Notes: generated from the sequence alone by a model not told the origin. Numbered from the stretch's first letter, positions 9,830-19,491 are shown. The stretch: DNA of 64,000 nucleotides from Methanospirillum stamsii (GCF_046244385.1 NZ_CP176366.1:1922001-1986000), one strand, 5' to 3'. Numbers and translations are program-made.

Positions 9830-11008
9830 ATGAAGGTCTGTATCATGTGCGGAGGCGAAGGAACCCGTCTCCGTCCGCTCACGTTCGAACGTCCAAAACC
9901 CTGTATTCCAATCGTTAACAAACCTTCAATTGAACACCTGGTATCTCATCTTTCCAATCTCGGTTTTCATGATATTATCATCACCGTGGGATACAAGGGC
10001 GATACCATTGAGCAGTCTTTAGGAGACGGGGCACTTTTTGGGGCAAATATCAGTTATGTCTACGAGGAGACGAAACTTGGCACTGCCGGCAGTGTGAAGA
10101 ACGCAAAGCACCTGTTTGGAGAAAAACCGTTCCTTGTTGTCGGCGGCGACCATGTCACCGATCTAAATCTCCTTGAATTTTACCGGGAGCACCTGAAAAA
10201 TTCTCCGATTATTACGATAGGTCTCATCAGCGTGGATGATCCCTCGGAGTATGGAATTGCAGAGATTGATGTGGAAAACCGTATCCGTCGGTTCAGGGAA
10301 AAGCCCGGGCCTGGAGAGATATTCTCAAATCTTGCGTCTACCGGTATGTATGTCTGTTCGCCGGACATTTTTGATTACATTCCGGACGGAACCAAGTTTG
10401 ACTTTGCAAAAAACCTCTTCCCGATGCTTATGGAACAGGGAAAGATCCTCAACGGGTGGCTTGCAAGAGGGAACTGGTCAGATGTCGGAAGTCCTGCATC
10501 ACTCCGGATTGCTGAAAAGTGGAAACTGCAGGAGATGATCTCTACCAGCATATCCGGGGACATGGATATTAAAAATGCACATATCCTGGGTCCGGTTGAC
10601 TTTGGCGGGTCAATCTATGTTGGCCATAACAGCAGAATTGTGGGGCCTGTTGCCATTGGAAGCGGAACTTCAATCGGAGACAATGTCCTCATCGGACCAT
10701 ATACGTCGATTGGTAAAAATTGTATTATCCGGAGCAATGTCCGGGTTCTTTCATCTTCTCTCTATAACCGGGTGGTCATCGGTCAGGGAACTTCAGTATC
10801 CGGGGCAATTATTGACAATGATGCAATGATTGGTGATTCCTGCAGTGTTGAACATGGATCGGTCATCGGTCCGCGGACGGTAATCAGGAACCGGGTAACA
10901 GTCCATTCAAATACCCGGATATGGCCTGACATGGTGGTAGCGGACGGCACCACAGTTACCGAGCACCTGCTCAATGACGCTTATGATACCCGGTGTGAGG
11001 GATCCTGA
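9830..11008 (+). CDS. Sugar-phosphate nucleotidyltransferase with left-handed beta-helix
   Basis: The start is placed at 9830 (MKVCIMCGGEGTRLRPLT), because the nucleotide-binding signature must lie at the extreme N-terminus; the frame also extends 12 codons upstream. The N-terminal 230 residues are the nucleotidyltransferase fold (GGEGTRLRP..RPKP, VVGGDHVTDL). From about 255 there are hexapeptide repeats of a left-handed beta helix (GHNSRIVGPVAIGSGTSIGD and so on). The family makes NDP-sugars such as GDP-mannose or dTDP/UDP-sugars for glycans. The sugar cannot be named from sequence alone. It overlaps the convergent CBS gene by 28 bp. Confidence 0.85.
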   Translation: MKVCIMCGGEGTRLRPLTFERPKPCIPIVNKPSIEHLVSHLSNLGFHDIIITVGYKGDTIEQSLGDGALFGANISYVYEETKLGTAGSVKNAKHLFGEKPFLVVGGDHVTDLNLLEFYREHLKNSPIITIGLISVDDPSEYGIAEIDVENRIRRFREKPGPGEIFSNLASTGMYVCSPDIFDYIPDGTKFDFAKNLFPMLMEQGKILNGWLARGNWSDVGSPASLRIAEKWKLQEMISTSISGDMDIKNAHILGPVDFGGSIYVGHNSRIVGPVAIGSGTSIGDNVLIGPYTSIGKNCIIRSNVRVLSSSLYNRVVIGQGTSVSGAIIDNDAMIGDSCSVEHGSVIGPRTVIRNRVTVHSNTRIWPDMVVADGTTVTEHLLNDAYDTRCEGS

Positions 11009-11811
11009 TACTGGTCAGGGACAATTGTCCCCATTCCTCCGAACCGGTGAGTTCCGGCAACGAGGGGATGGCGGGCATAATCCATTATTGAAATATCGTC
11101 TATTGTTTTCAGGTTCATGGCCTTGGCGGTTCGTTCAAGGCCGAGTTCAATATTTTCTGTAATCTCAATAATATACGCTTCAAGGATTTTTATGCCCAGT
11201 TTTCTTGCGGCAACCGCCCGGTGATGACCGTCTACCAGGATGATACGCCCGGGTTTCTGAATTACTATGACCGGCTCTGCAAGACCCTTTTTAATCTCAT
11301 ATATGCGTCCTTCAAGTTCATCCATATATATTCTTGACTGGGTGGGAAGGAGCATGTGAATCTGCACCGGACCCTTTGAGAGGTGAGGTTTTATTTCATG
11401 GAGCCGTTCGAGGGTATCCATCAGTTTGTAGACTTTCTCCGGTGAAACATGTTCAATTTGTGACCTGACCACATCGGTATTGGAGATAATCCCCAGAAGT
11501 TCGTTTTTTTCGTTGACAACCGGGAGTTTCTGGATTCCTGAACGAATGATGACCCGTGCAACGTCTCCGATGGCCATCTCCGGTTCAGCCACAATGAGAT
11601 GATGGCTCATTATCTCCCTGACCGGGGTTTCCGGATGCACAAAGAGCAGATCCCTGGCTGATATATATCCAACAACGATATTCCCGTCTACCACCGGAAA
11701 TCCGTCATGGGAGGTGACCTTGATTGCATGGATAACTTCCCGCGCGGTTCCCGTCATCGGAACGGTATCCACATCAGAAGTCATGTAATCCCGGACCCTC
11801 TTTTTATCCAT
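10981..11811 (-). CDS. CBS-pair protein fused to ParB-like nuclease domain
   Basis: A 276-residue protein. Residues 5-120 hold two CBS motifs (VRDYMTSDVDTVP; VREIMSHHLIVAEPE), which usually bind adenosyl ligands such as AMP, ATP or SAM. Residues about 145-215 are a ParB/sulfiredoxin-like domain with QSRIYMDELEGRIYEIKKGL and the diagnostic LVDGHHRAVAARKLG. The ~50-residue tail is basic and conserved-looking. CBS-ParB fusions occur in several methanogens; the biochemical role is unknown. A ligand-sensing nucleotide-using enzyme or regulator is the natural inference. Confidence 0.8.
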   Translation of the reverse strand: MDKKRVRDYMTSDVDTVPMTGTAREVIHAIKVTSHDGFPVVDGNIVVGYISARDLLFVHPETPVREIMSHHLIVAEPEMAIGDVARVIIRSGIQKLPVVNEKNELLGIISNTDVVRSQIEHVSPEKVYKLMDTLERLHEIKPHLSKGPVQIHMLLPTQSRIYMDELEGRIYEIKKGLAEPVIVIQKPGRIILVDGHHRAVAARKLGIKILEAYIIEITENIELGLERTAKAMNLKTIDDISIMDYARHPLVAGTHRFGGMGTIVPDQYQDPSHRVS

Positions 11812-11944
11812 ACGAATCTTCTCACCCTGTGCAGGTATGAATCCATCGTTTCAAAGTCAGGGGAGTTTTCAATATCTGTTTTACGTCCCTGACTCATAGA
11901 CAGGATTGTATCCTTTATCTCCCGGCAGGGATTACGTAATAGGA

Positions 11945-12652
11945 ATGAAAGGATTCCGCCAAAAGCCTTCAGAGAAAAAAGAAGAAACAAACTGGACAAA
12001 AATTGGAATTGTCGTGGTTTGTGTTCTGATGGCTGTCTTTATGGTTGTATCAATGTTCGGTATGTCATGGCTGAACATTTTCACACAGGCAAAGCCCGGA
12101 AACAGTGCTCTCGTTGATTTCACCTTCCTCGACGCGCAGGATCGTCCGGTACTCTCCAGCGTTTTATCAACCATCACCAAGGTAACTGATCCTAACCTCA
12201 TTACATTCAAGGCTAACGCTTTAGCTGTACGGGTAAACACTTCAACTGAGGATGATTTAGTGCCGGTTCAGGCAGTAAATCCAAATAACGCCGTCGGTGT
12301 TGTTGAGTTTGGATTGTTTGGACCTGAAATTGAGATGATCAGTTCCTCAATTGAGGGTATGAGAGTTGGAGAGTCGAAAACCATTACAAATCCCTATGCC
12401 TCACAGATGGCAAGACAGATGAGTCTTGAGCAGTTTGTCAACATTTCCGGAGAGATGTTCGCAGATGTTCAGGTAGGAGATCAGGTGCCTCTTGCGTTTA
12501 TTGACCAGCCGACTATACCAATGGATAACGCTACCCCGGCATCATATATCCGGACTGCAACTGTGGTCAGCCGGGACGAAGGTAATATTACCTTAAATTA
12601 CGGATATCCGACAATTGAAGTTACGGTATCCCAACTGGTAACTTCCCAGTAA
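11945..12652 (+). CDS. Membrane-anchored extracellular protein, possibly FKBP-like
   Basis: The start is set at 11945 (MKGFRQKPSEKKEETNW), giving 235 residues; the longer frame from 11906 adds 13 unlikely residues. One N-terminal membrane anchor (residues about 19-40) is followed by an extracytoplasmic domain. The segment VVEFGLFGPEIEMISSSIEGMRVGESKTI resembles the core of FKBP-type prolyl isomerases (a goal-directed VGE-type turn), but catalytic residues cannot be assigned. It is divergent from the CBS-ParB gene. Confidence 0.65.
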   Translation: MKGFRQKPSEKKEETNWTKIGIVVVCVLMAVFMVVSMFGMSWLNIFTQAKPGNSALVDFTFLDAQDRPVLSSVLSTITKVTDPNLITFKANALAVRVNTSTEDDLVPVQAVNPNNAVGVVEFGLFGPEIEMISSSIEGMRVGESKTITNPYASQMARQMSLEQFVNISGEMFADVQVGDQVPLAFIDQPTIPMDNATPASYIRTATVVSRDEGNITLNYGYPTIEVTVSQLVTSQ

Positions 12653-12701
12653 TCCGGAATTAATATTGAAGGTTATAATGCCTTCAAAGAGGTTTTTTTA
12701 T

Positions 12702-13283
12702 TCAGAGCCGGTAAGCATATATTCGCTTGATCCGGTTGGCAACTTCGTATTTCCCTTTTCTTCGCTGTATTATTCCATTCCTGAGGCAGATATGGTCAAT
12801 CCGGGAACGGACATTGTCAATCGATATCACTTCGTCGATGGTAAAACGGTCATCCCCTTCACATGCAACATACATGGGCAGTGTTTTTTTCCCGTCATGA
12901 ACAGAGATCCGGACAATGACATCGTCAATGGCACGACTCCAGATGGTGCTTATCTCCTCTGCAAGTGCCTTTTTAACGCGTTTATCCCCGATTTCTATAG
13001 ACATAATTTCAACACCTGCACCTTCCCCGTCATCTTTCTCGGCGACGATATAGTCACCAACCTCAACCTCTTCTCCTTTCATCAGTTCTGCCTTACCAAC
13101 AAAGGATTCACCTTCCCTGCTGACAATTGTCTTCACCAGAACGGGTTCAGGTTCAGGGGGCAGGGGTCTTCTGGTTGTGAGGCCGCACACGGTGCACCGG
13201 AGGATGAGTTCGCGTGATTCACTCAAAACCTCCTGTTCTGTCTCCTCTTTGCAGGTGTTACAATACGCATCTATCAGATCCAT
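12702..13283 (-). CDS. HVO_0476 family zinc-finger protein
   Basis: Start chosen at 13283 (MDLIDAYCNTCKEETEQ) rather than 13316, since the family begins directly with the zinc ribbon. Two knuckles, CNTC near residue 8 and CTVCG near residue 31, form the ribbon. A C-terminal all-beta/alpha part follows (IWSRAIDDVIVRISVHDGKK). The family (COG1326) is archaeal and uncharacterised, probably nucleic-acid related. It is divergent from the DUF371 gene, with 31 bp between starts. Confidence 0.8.
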   Translation of the reverse strand: MDLIDAYCNTCKEETEQEVLSESRELILRCTVCGLTTRRPLPPEPEPVLVKTIVSREGESFVGKAELMKGEEVEVGDYIVAEKDDGEGAGVEIMSIEIGDKRVKKALAEEISTIWSRAIDDVIVRISVHDGKKTLPMYVACEGDDRFTIDEVISIDNVRSRIDHICLRNGIIQRRKGKYEVANRIKRIYAYRL

Positions 13284-13314
13284 TGAATACACATGGAAGA
13301 GAGTGTGTAAATAC

Positions 13315-13761
13315 ATGGTCAGAGAGGAGGAGTATCTCGTTGCCCATGGTCATCCGAATGTGACCGCCCTGCATCGTACCACTTTTGAGATAACCCGCGA
13401 AAAAGAACTCAGTCTGGCCGGAACCTGTATCATTGCGGTTGGTGCAGACAAAGGAGCAGCAGACCTCGATCGCAGATTTTGTAAGGCTCTTTCAGACCCG
13501 GAGGCAGTACTTGAAACTACTCTATCATGTGGCCCGCACAAAGTCCGGGTTTTGTCACAGGGTGATCCTGGATTAGTACTGACCCATCCGACCGATCTGG
13601 TCTGGAGAAAATCTTCATTTACCTGCGGCAGGACCATCGGGGTGTATGCTGACCACACGGCACAGAACATCCTGCGTGAGATGGTTGCATTACTTCAGAA
13701 TGGTGAAGACCTTGAAGTCTCACTCGTTGTCACCAGTCCGGATAAACCAGGGTCAGAATAG
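13315..13761 (+). CDS. DUF371 family protein
   Basis: Starting at 13315 gives 148 residues, beginning MVREEEYLVAHGHPNVTALH. The conserved DUF371 pattern is visible: GHPNVTALHRTTFEITREKEL, then CIIAVGADKG, and a C-terminal VWRKSSFTCGRTIGVYADHTA. The family is archaeal with no known function. The longer upstream frame (from 13177) runs through the divergent gene and is rejected. Confidence 0.85.
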   Translation: MVREEEYLVAHGHPNVTALHRTTFEITREKELSLAGTCIIAVGADKGAADLDRRFCKALSDPEAVLETTLSCGPHKVRVLSQGDPGLVLTHPTDLVWRKSSFTCGRTIGVYADHTAQNILREMVALLQNGEDLEVSLVVTSPDKPGSE

Positions 13762-13787
13762 GATGCAGGCCTTAACTTACTGATTGT

Positions 13788-13797
13788 TTATAAATAT
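13788..13797 (+). promoter_or_regulatory. TATA box for small membrane protein gene
   Basis: TTTATAAATA sits about 57 bp before the ATG at 13845, with a strong GGAGG ribosome site at 13831-13835. Confidence 0.5.
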
Positions 13798-13844
13798 CTT
13801 CATAACATACGGATATTAGGAAAATAGATTGGAGGATTAATCAC

Positions 13845-14024
13845 ATGGATAAAATGGGACTTGGAATGTTAATTGTCGGTATCATCCTCATCATCGGTGG
13901 TGCCTATGGTATCTGGTACTTCCTGCCGTATGTCATCGATGTGGTAATGGGAGCAATTGGTATCATCGCTCTTCTTATCGGAATCATGCTTGCCGGAATT
14001 GGATTTATCCTGGTCAAGGATTAA
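13845..14024 (+). CDS. 59-residue two-span membrane protein
   Basis: A short gene with ATG at 13845, GGAGG 9 bp upstream and TAA at 14022-14024. The product starts MDKMGLGMLIVGIILIIGG and consists of two glycine-rich hydrophobic helices separated by a short polar turn, ending VKD. It has its own TATA box, so it is expressed independently. No family is recognised; its size and composition suit a small accessory membrane protein. Confidence 0.75.
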   Translation: MDKMGLGMLIVGIILIIGGAYGIWYFLPYVIDVVMGAIGIIALLIGIMLAGIGFILVKD

Positions 14025-14041
14025 TAACCAGAATCTCTTTT

Positions 14042-14653
14042 TTACGTTTTCCTGCTTATAATGTGAATCTCTACCGGGATTTCATGTTTATCCCTGGTAT
14101 GGAACCAGAATGTCCGGGGGATGCTTAGTCCTGCCAGAATTGAAGAGACGATAACGCCCCGATCTTTTATATATGCTGTTATAAATGGGCATGATCCTGC
14201 ATTATGGATGCTGTATATCATATCTCCCTTAAGCAGTGCCATGTCAATAAAGGGCCGGTCAGCATGTTCATTCTGTGCTCCGAAGGGGGGATTCATGATT
14301 ACCGTATCAACATCAGGGATAAGGCCTGGTGTATCACTGTCGGTGATATCTGCCCTGATAAACCTGATATTACATCCAAGGTCCTGAGCATTCGCTTCTG
14401 CAATTGAGATAGCTTCCAGGTCATCCTCAACAGCGATTACGTTTGCTCCAAGCAGTGCCGCACCAATAGCAAGAATACCTGTACCGCACCCAAGGTCTAG
14501 AACCTCTTTTCCTTCAATATCTCCGGCAAGCCAGGCGGTATGAATAAGACGGGCTGCAAGTGGTGCCGGTGTCTGGTATTGCTCGCGTTCTACTGAAGGA
14601 TGCTCAAATCCGGAAACCCGCTGCAGAAGCATCTCAAGCTGGCGAAGTTTCAT
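14042..14653 (-). CDS. METTL5-type RNA N6-adenine methyltransferase
   Basis: A 203-residue Rossmann-fold SAM methyltransferase. SAM-binding motif I is VLDLGCGTGILAIG (about residues 50-63), an acidic VEDD follows, and the catalytic NPPFG near residue 118 indicates adenine-N6 methylation. The family (COG2263) includes the METTL5 enzyme that modifies small-subunit rRNA, so an archaeal rRNA target is likely. The start overlaps the dph2 stop by 4 bp, so translation is coupled. Confidence 0.85.
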   Translation of the reverse strand: MKLRQLEMLLQRVSGFEHPSVEREQYQTPAPLAARLIHTAWLAGDIEGKEVLDLGCGTGILAIGAALLGANVIAVEDDLEAISIAEANAQDLGCNIRFIRADITDSDTPGLIPDVDTVIMNPPFGAQNEHADRPFIDMALLKGDMIYSIHNAGSCPFITAYIKDRGVIVSSILAGLSIPRTFWFHTRDKHEIPVEIHIISRKT

Positions 14654-15591
14654 AGTATTTCATCAACCTCATAGTCTTCGAATTCCCTGACTCCGCAGAG
14701 GATTTCAAACTCTCCTGGCGTCAGAACCGGAGCAGAAAATCTGACCTGATCATCATATGCAAGGCGGGGACAGGCAGTATTCACATAACAGGGAAACCCT
14801 AAGTTGAGCAGTTGGTCCGGGGTTACTTCACGTATCATGACCTGAAATGCGTTTTTAGAAAGGCTGCAGAGATGTTCTGCCAGTTCTTTTCTGCATTGTC
14901 CGCTCTTTTCAGAGACCAAAATCCCAAAACTCTCTGCTTCTTTGGCTTTTTGAATCAGACCAAACCGTTTCCGAAGAAGCCTGTCTGCATCCGGTTCACT
15001 GATAGTACCGGTGATTGGATCACATGCAAAAACCCGGGCTTTGGTTGCAAGTTTTATTCCGACAGGGTGAAAAAGACCGGTCCCCAGAAAAATTATCTCA
15101 TCTGCCCCGGTCTTTCTTGCTGCATCAAATGAACATCCAAGAACCTGACCCGGACAGGGAGTCCGGTGTGATGCCTCTGCAATAATTGGCTTAATTCCTG
15201 CAGAGGTCAGGATTTCTGCAGCATCTTTTAAGAGATGAACATGCTGGATAGTGGTAACAAGGCCTGCCTTTGTACCGGATAAAAGCGGGATGACATTTTT
15301 GATGACGGTGAGGTCAGCGTTGACCGGCCATGTTTCGTAGAACACTCCCCTGGTGTTATCAACTGGTGTATGGCCAATATGGACCAGGATATCTGCATTG
15401 TCCCGTGCATAGAGATCAAGGTCGCAGGCACCATAACAGGGATCGCCGCTTATAATTACTTCAAACCCCTCTTCCCGGAGGTTTGTTGCAAGACCGGGAA
15501 GGATTCTTTTCAGTCCTTCCGGAGCCTGCAATGCAACTCTCTGATACCCTTTCTCACGCAGCTTTGTGCAAAGTTCAGGTAGTTTGATCAA
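14650..15591 (-). CDS. dph2: Diphthamide synthase, radical SAM-like Dph2
   Basis: A 313-residue enzyme that transfers the 3-amino-3-carboxypropyl group of SAM to a histidine of elongation factor 2, the first step of diphthamide formation. Three spaced cysteines that bind the [4Fe-4S] cluster are visible: GDPCYGACDLD near residue 55, TPCPGQVLGC near 150, and VNTACPRLAYDD near 275. Length and spacing match archaeal Dph2. It overlaps the hpt gene upstream by 17 bp in a leftward operon. Confidence 0.93.
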   Translation of the reverse strand: MIKLPELCTKLREKGYQRVALQAPEGLKRILPGLATNLREEGFEVIISGDPCYGACDLDLYARDNADILVHIGHTPVDNTRGVFYETWPVNADLTVIKNVIPLLSGTKAGLVTTIQHVHLLKDAAEILTSAGIKPIIAEASHRTPCPGQVLGCSFDAARKTGADEIIFLGTGLFHPVGIKLATKARVFACDPITGTISEPDADRLLRKRFGLIQKAKEAESFGILVSEKSGQCRKELAEHLCSLSKNAFQVMIREVTPDQLLNLGFPCYVNTACPRLAYDDQVRFSAPVLTPGEFEILCGVREFEDYEVDEIL

Positions 15592-16123
15592 CTATTCTCA
15601 CCGAATCGGTCACTTCAATGGAAACAAGATATGAATAGGGAAGAATCAGGTCCGGACTGCCCTTTTTTATGACAAATCCGATGTCCACGATCTCTGCACC
15701 GATAAGCTGAAGTGCTGTTATTATTCCGTTCATGGTCCCGCCGGTACTGATGACGTCATCGATAAGAACAATCCGGTCCCCTGGATTAATTCCGTTTATG
15801 TACATTTCTCCCTTGGAATATCCGGTCACCTGGCAGACATCACACTCTCCGGGAAGACCATATTTTCTCTTCCTGATAATATTGAGTGGAATATCTGTCA
15901 TGAGGGATAATACCGTTCCGATAGGAATGCCCATGGCTTCTGCGGTTACGATGTATTTGACATTCTCAAGGTTCATGAGCCGTATCATTCCGACCGCAAT
16001 CTCCCGAAGGAGGTCTGGATGGATATCCGGAACACCGTCGGTAATCGGATGAACAAAATAGTTGTATTCACCTTTTTTTACAATCGGGCAGGTAATTAAT
16101 GATTTAGTGAGTATTGGGTACAT
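15575..16123 (-). CDS. hpt: Hypoxanthine/adenine phosphoribosyltransferase
   Basis: Start placed at 16123 (MYPILTKSLITCP), the usual archaeal Hpt N-terminus; an upstream in-frame ATG at 16144 is less likely. The PRPP loop is IVLIDDVISTGGTMNG near residue 125, and ITDGVPDIHPDLLREIA is typical of the archaeal purine salvage group. It converts hypoxanthine or adenine plus PRPP to the nucleotide. It overlaps mfnA upstream by 20 bp. Confidence 0.88.
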   Translation of the reverse strand: MYPILTKSLITCPIVKKGEYNYFVHPITDGVPDIHPDLLREIAVGMIRLMNLENVKYIVTAEAMGIPIGTVLSLMTDIPLNIIRKRKYGLPGECDVCQVTGYSKGEMYINGINPGDRIVLIDDVISTGGTMNGIITALQLIGAEIVDIGFVIKKGSPDLILPYSYLVSIEVTDSVRIVDQTT

Positions 16124-17213
16124 GAAATTCTCCAAAATCTGCAAGAAATGATTCTATTACATCACGGCTGACATGAGGCATACAAACTATCCGGAGGTCT
16201 CCTTTCCGGGTATATGACACAATCCAGGGTTTTGGTACATCCACATGGTCAAAGGTTGCAACATTTACATCCGGGGTTACTTTTCTCCTGACTCCGAATG
16301 CTTCCATCCCTTCAATAAGACGCCGGGTATTCTCCATGCAACCGGTAACAAGAGAGGTATATCCTTTCGTCCCAAAATACCGGCTGACTGCATACGCTGC
16401 TGCCACTGATGCACCCGGACGCGTTCCGGTCAGGCTGTATGCCTGTTTTACGGTAAGGTATGGCGTCTCGACTAAAAGGTTACAGAACACCTTTTCATCT
16501 CTCACCATGAGCACTCCCGAAGGGATGGTGCCCATTCCCATTTTATGCGGATCAACAGATATTGAGCCGACTTCCGGAATTGAAAAGTCAAACTTTGGAG
16601 CATCCTTTAGGAAGGGAAGGACATATCCTCCAAAAGCTGCATCCACGTGCAGATGAATGTCCTCCTGCCCGGCGATTTTTCCAAGTTCTGGAATCGGGTC
16701 AGTCATGCCATATTCCGTTGTTCCGGCCACGCTCACGATACAACAGGTATCTTTGTCGATAAGTTCCCCTGCTGCATTTACATCCATCCGGTATTCATGG
16801 TCAAGAGGGGCTAACCGCATCTCAACATCCATCATTTTACAGGCTTTCTCAAATGAGAAATGGGCTGATGCCGGAACTACAATATTTGGGTTTTTAGCCT
16901 TTTTTGCCGCCTTGCAAAACCTGAGAACCTGGATGTTTGACTCGGTCCCTCCGGACGTTGTGCATCCTCCTGCTGATGGCTCATGATACAGGTCAGCAAA
17001 CCACCGGATAAGTTCGTCTTCTAGAGAAACAGTGCCTGGAAAGAGTCCTGGATCTCCAAGGTTTGTCTCCATGAAAAGAGCATGAGCCTTTACTGCCACC
17101 GGATGCGGGGTGGTGCACATGGATGAAAGAATATGGGAGTAAGAAAAGTCCTCTTTTCTTCTGGCCTCAAGGAAGCAAAAAAGTTCGTCGGCCAAAAGGC
17201 CTTCAGCATCCAT
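16104..17213 (-). CDS. mfnA: L-tyrosine/L-aspartate decarboxylase
   Basis: A PLP enzyme of about 369 residues from the ATG at 17213 (MDAEGLLADELFC), which lies inside the end of ppsA; the longer frame to 17234 adds seven residues. Visible: CTTSGGTESN near residue 90, HVDAAFGG, and the PLP lysine in SVDPHKMGMG near residue 225. In methanogens MfnA makes tyramine for methanofuran; some relatives make beta-alanine for coenzyme A. It is the strongest single hint that the host is a methanogen. Confidence 0.9.
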   Translation of the reverse strand: MDAEGLLADELFCFLEARRKEDFSYSHILSSMCTTPHPVAVKAHALFMETNLGDPGLFPGTVSLEDELIRWFADLYHEPSAGGCTTSGGTESNIQVLRFCKAAKKAKNPNIVVPASAHFSFEKACKMMDVEMRLAPLDHEYRMDVNAAGELIDKDTCCIVSVAGTTEYGMTDPIPELGKIAGQEDIHLHVDAAFGGYVLPFLKDAPKFDFSIPEVGSISVDPHKMGMGTIPSGVLMVRDEKVFCNLLVETPYLTVKQAYSLTGTRPGASVAAAYAVSRYFGTKGYTSLVTGCMENTRRLIEGMEAFGVRRKVTPDVNVATFDHVDVPKPWIVSYTRKGDLRIVCMPHVSRDVIESFLADFGEFHVPNTH

Positions 17214-19491
17214 ACTGTTTTCTCGCCGCGTCAAGGATTATCCGTTGCTCTGTCTTTGCGACAGTCTCACGGATTTTTGCTATTGCATCAATGTTTGATG
17301 AAACACTGGTAATTCCATGTTCAACGAGCCATGTTACCATATCCGGCTCACTTCCTGCCTGTCCGCAGATAGATACTTCGACTCCGCCCTTTCTGCAGGC
17401 CTGAATGGCAGTATCAATAAGAGCCAGCACTGCCGGGTGTTTTGGCCAGTACATATCGGTGACATTCTCATTGTTCCGGTCGATGGCGATGGTGTACTGG
17501 ATAAGATCATTGGTTCCGAAGGAGGCAAACCTGATTCCGGCTTTGATGAAGTCTTCAATGAGTACTGCACTTGCGGGAATCTCGATCATAACCCCGAGGT
17601 CAACATTTTCCACATCCACTCCGGCCTGACGGAACTGTTCTTTAGCCAGAATAAATTCCCGTGGGTGAGATACCATCGGGAACATGATGCCAAGATTGTC
17701 ATATCCAAGGTCCCAGAGTCTTTTAAATGTGTCAATCTGTAATCTGAACTGGGCCGGACTCTGGAGGTCACGCCGAATTCCACGCCACCCGAGCATGGGG
17801 TTGTGTTCAATCGGCTCGTTCTCCCCGCCCTGCATATTCCTGAATTCATCGGTCGGTGCATCAAGTGTTCTGACCCATACTGGTTTTCCCGGGAATGCGT
17901 CAAGGACTACTTTTATGCCATTCATCAGTTCAGAGATGAATTCATCTTCTCGGTGGTTCTGAATATACCAGTTCGGGGTTTTATTTAGTCCAAGAATCAG
18001 GTGTTCAATCCTGAGAAGTCCTACACCGTCAGCTCCGGTGGCAGCCGCACGCTGGGCAGCTTCAGGCATCGAGACATTTACTTTTACTGATGTTGCCGTG
18101 ATTATCTTTGCCGGGGCTGCTGCAACTGTGGTCTGTGCAGGACCTGCGGCTGCAGGTGGCTGGACTATAGCGCCATCGTAAATGAGTCCTTTCTCTCCGT
18201 CAACCGTGATTATCTGACCGTCTGAAAGAATCTGGGTGGCTTTCCTGGTTCCAACAACGGCCGGGGTTCCAAGTTCGCGTGAAACAATTGCTGCATGACA
18301 GGTCATACCTCCCTCATCTGTTACAATTGCGGCAACCTTGCGCATGGCAGGAACCATGTCCGGGTTGGTCATGCGTGTGATCATGATGTCACCTTCCTTG
18401 ACCTTCCCGATATCCCGGACATCTTCAATGATGATTACCGGTCCACATGCAATTCCGGGAGAAGCACCCTGACCCTGGAGAATTACGCTATCAGCAGAAG
18501 CAGTTACCGTTTCTTTTTTGGCTGTCACGACTCCCTTGATGGTAGTGATGGGTCTGGACTGTAAAATGAAGATCTTATCCCCGACAATTGCCCATTCCAT
18601 ATCCTGTGGGACGCCGTAATGCTCTTCTGAAACGATTCCATAGGTTGAAAGTCGTTTTACCTCTTCATCGGAAAGAATTTGTACTTCCTGTCTTGAGGGT
18701 TCTACATCCCGGGTGATGGTTCCGTAATTGCCATCCGGAACAATCTCAATGATCTTTGGTGAGATAAGCCGGTCAATTGTTCGTTCCTGTCTCCGGTCAA
18801 ATACATACTTATCCGGAGATACTGCTCCGGATACGACTGATTCCCCAAGACCCCAGGATCCTTCAATGATGGTCAGGAGTTCACCGGTTACCGGATGAGA
18901 TGAGAACAAAACGCCGGCTTTCTCCGATGGAATGAGCTGCTGGACAACAACAGCGATGTTTACGGTATGATGGTCAAATCCTTGTTTTGCCCGGTAGTAT
19001 ATGGCACGGGCACCATAGAGTGATGCCCAGCATGTCTGAATCGCATTCAGAAGGTTTTCAATCCCTTTTATGTTGAGAACCGTCTCCTGCTGCCCTGCAA
19101 AACTTGCATCCGGAAGATCCTCTGCAGTCGCGCTGGACCGTGCAGCAACAATTTCACCACTTCTCCGGAGTTTCTCATATGCAGTACTTATCTCTTTTTT
19201 GAGGTCATCCGGCATTTTTGCCCTGTTGACGAGCTCTTTTGCCTTTTTTGCCGCTGATTCAAGTATTTCATTGTCATCAACATTGAGCGACTTTAATAGT
19301 TCATGTAATGGTTCTTCCAGTTTGGTCTGAACCAAAAAACGTCTGAACGCCTGACTGGTGACAACAAATGCCGGAGGAACGGGAAGCCCGATTGAGGCCA
19401 TTTCCCCGAGTGAGGCACCTTTTCCACCAACTGAAGGAATATCCTCTTTTCTGATTTCCTCTAGCCAAAGAATATCTGGAACTCCCGTCAT
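17203..19491 (-). CDS. ppsA: Phosphoenolpyruvate synthase
   Basis: A 762-residue enzyme converting pyruvate, ATP and water to PEP, AMP and phosphate for gluconeogenesis. The N-terminal ATP-grasp part starts GGKGASLGEMA; the swivelling phosphohistidine domain has EGGMTCHAAIVSRE near residue 398; and the C-terminal PEP domain ends with the active-site ICGQAGSEP near residue 710. A Pro/Ala-rich linker (about 450-470) separates the domains. It heads the leftward ppsA-mfnA-hpt-dph2-methylase run with overlaps, suggesting one operon. Confidence 0.96.
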   Translation of the reverse strand: MTGVPDILWLEEIRKEDIPSVGGKGASLGEMASIGLPVPPAFVVTSQAFRRFLVQTKLEEPLHELLKSLNVDDNEILESAAKKAKELVNRAKMPDDLKKEISTAYEKLRRSGEIVAARSSATAEDLPDASFAGQQETVLNIKGIENLLNAIQTCWASLYGARAIYYRAKQGFDHHTVNIAVVVQQLIPSEKAGVLFSSHPVTGELLTIIEGSWGLGESVVSGAVSPDKYVFDRRQERTIDRLISPKIIEIVPDGNYGTITRDVEPSRQEVQILSDEEVKRLSTYGIVSEEHYGVPQDMEWAIVGDKIFILQSRPITTIKGVVTAKKETVTASADSVILQGQGASPGIACGPVIIIEDVRDIGKVKEGDIMITRMTNPDMVPAMRKVAAIVTDEGGMTCHAAIVSRELGTPAVVGTRKATQILSDGQIITVDGEKGLIYDGAIVQPPAAAGPAQTTVAAAPAKIITATSVKVNVSMPEAAQRAAATGADGVGLLRIEHLILGLNKTPNWYIQNHREDEFISELMNGIKVVLDAFPGKPVWVRTLDAPTDEFRNMQGGENEPIEHNPMLGWRGIRRDLQSPAQFRLQIDTFKRLWDLGYDNLGIMFPMVSHPREFILAKEQFRQAGVDVENVDLGVMIEIPASAVLIEDFIKAGIRFASFGTNDLIQYTIAIDRNNENVTDMYWPKHPAVLALIDTAIQACRKGGVEVSICGQAGSEPDMVTWLVEHGITSVSSNIDAIAKIRETVAKTEQRIILDAARKQYGC

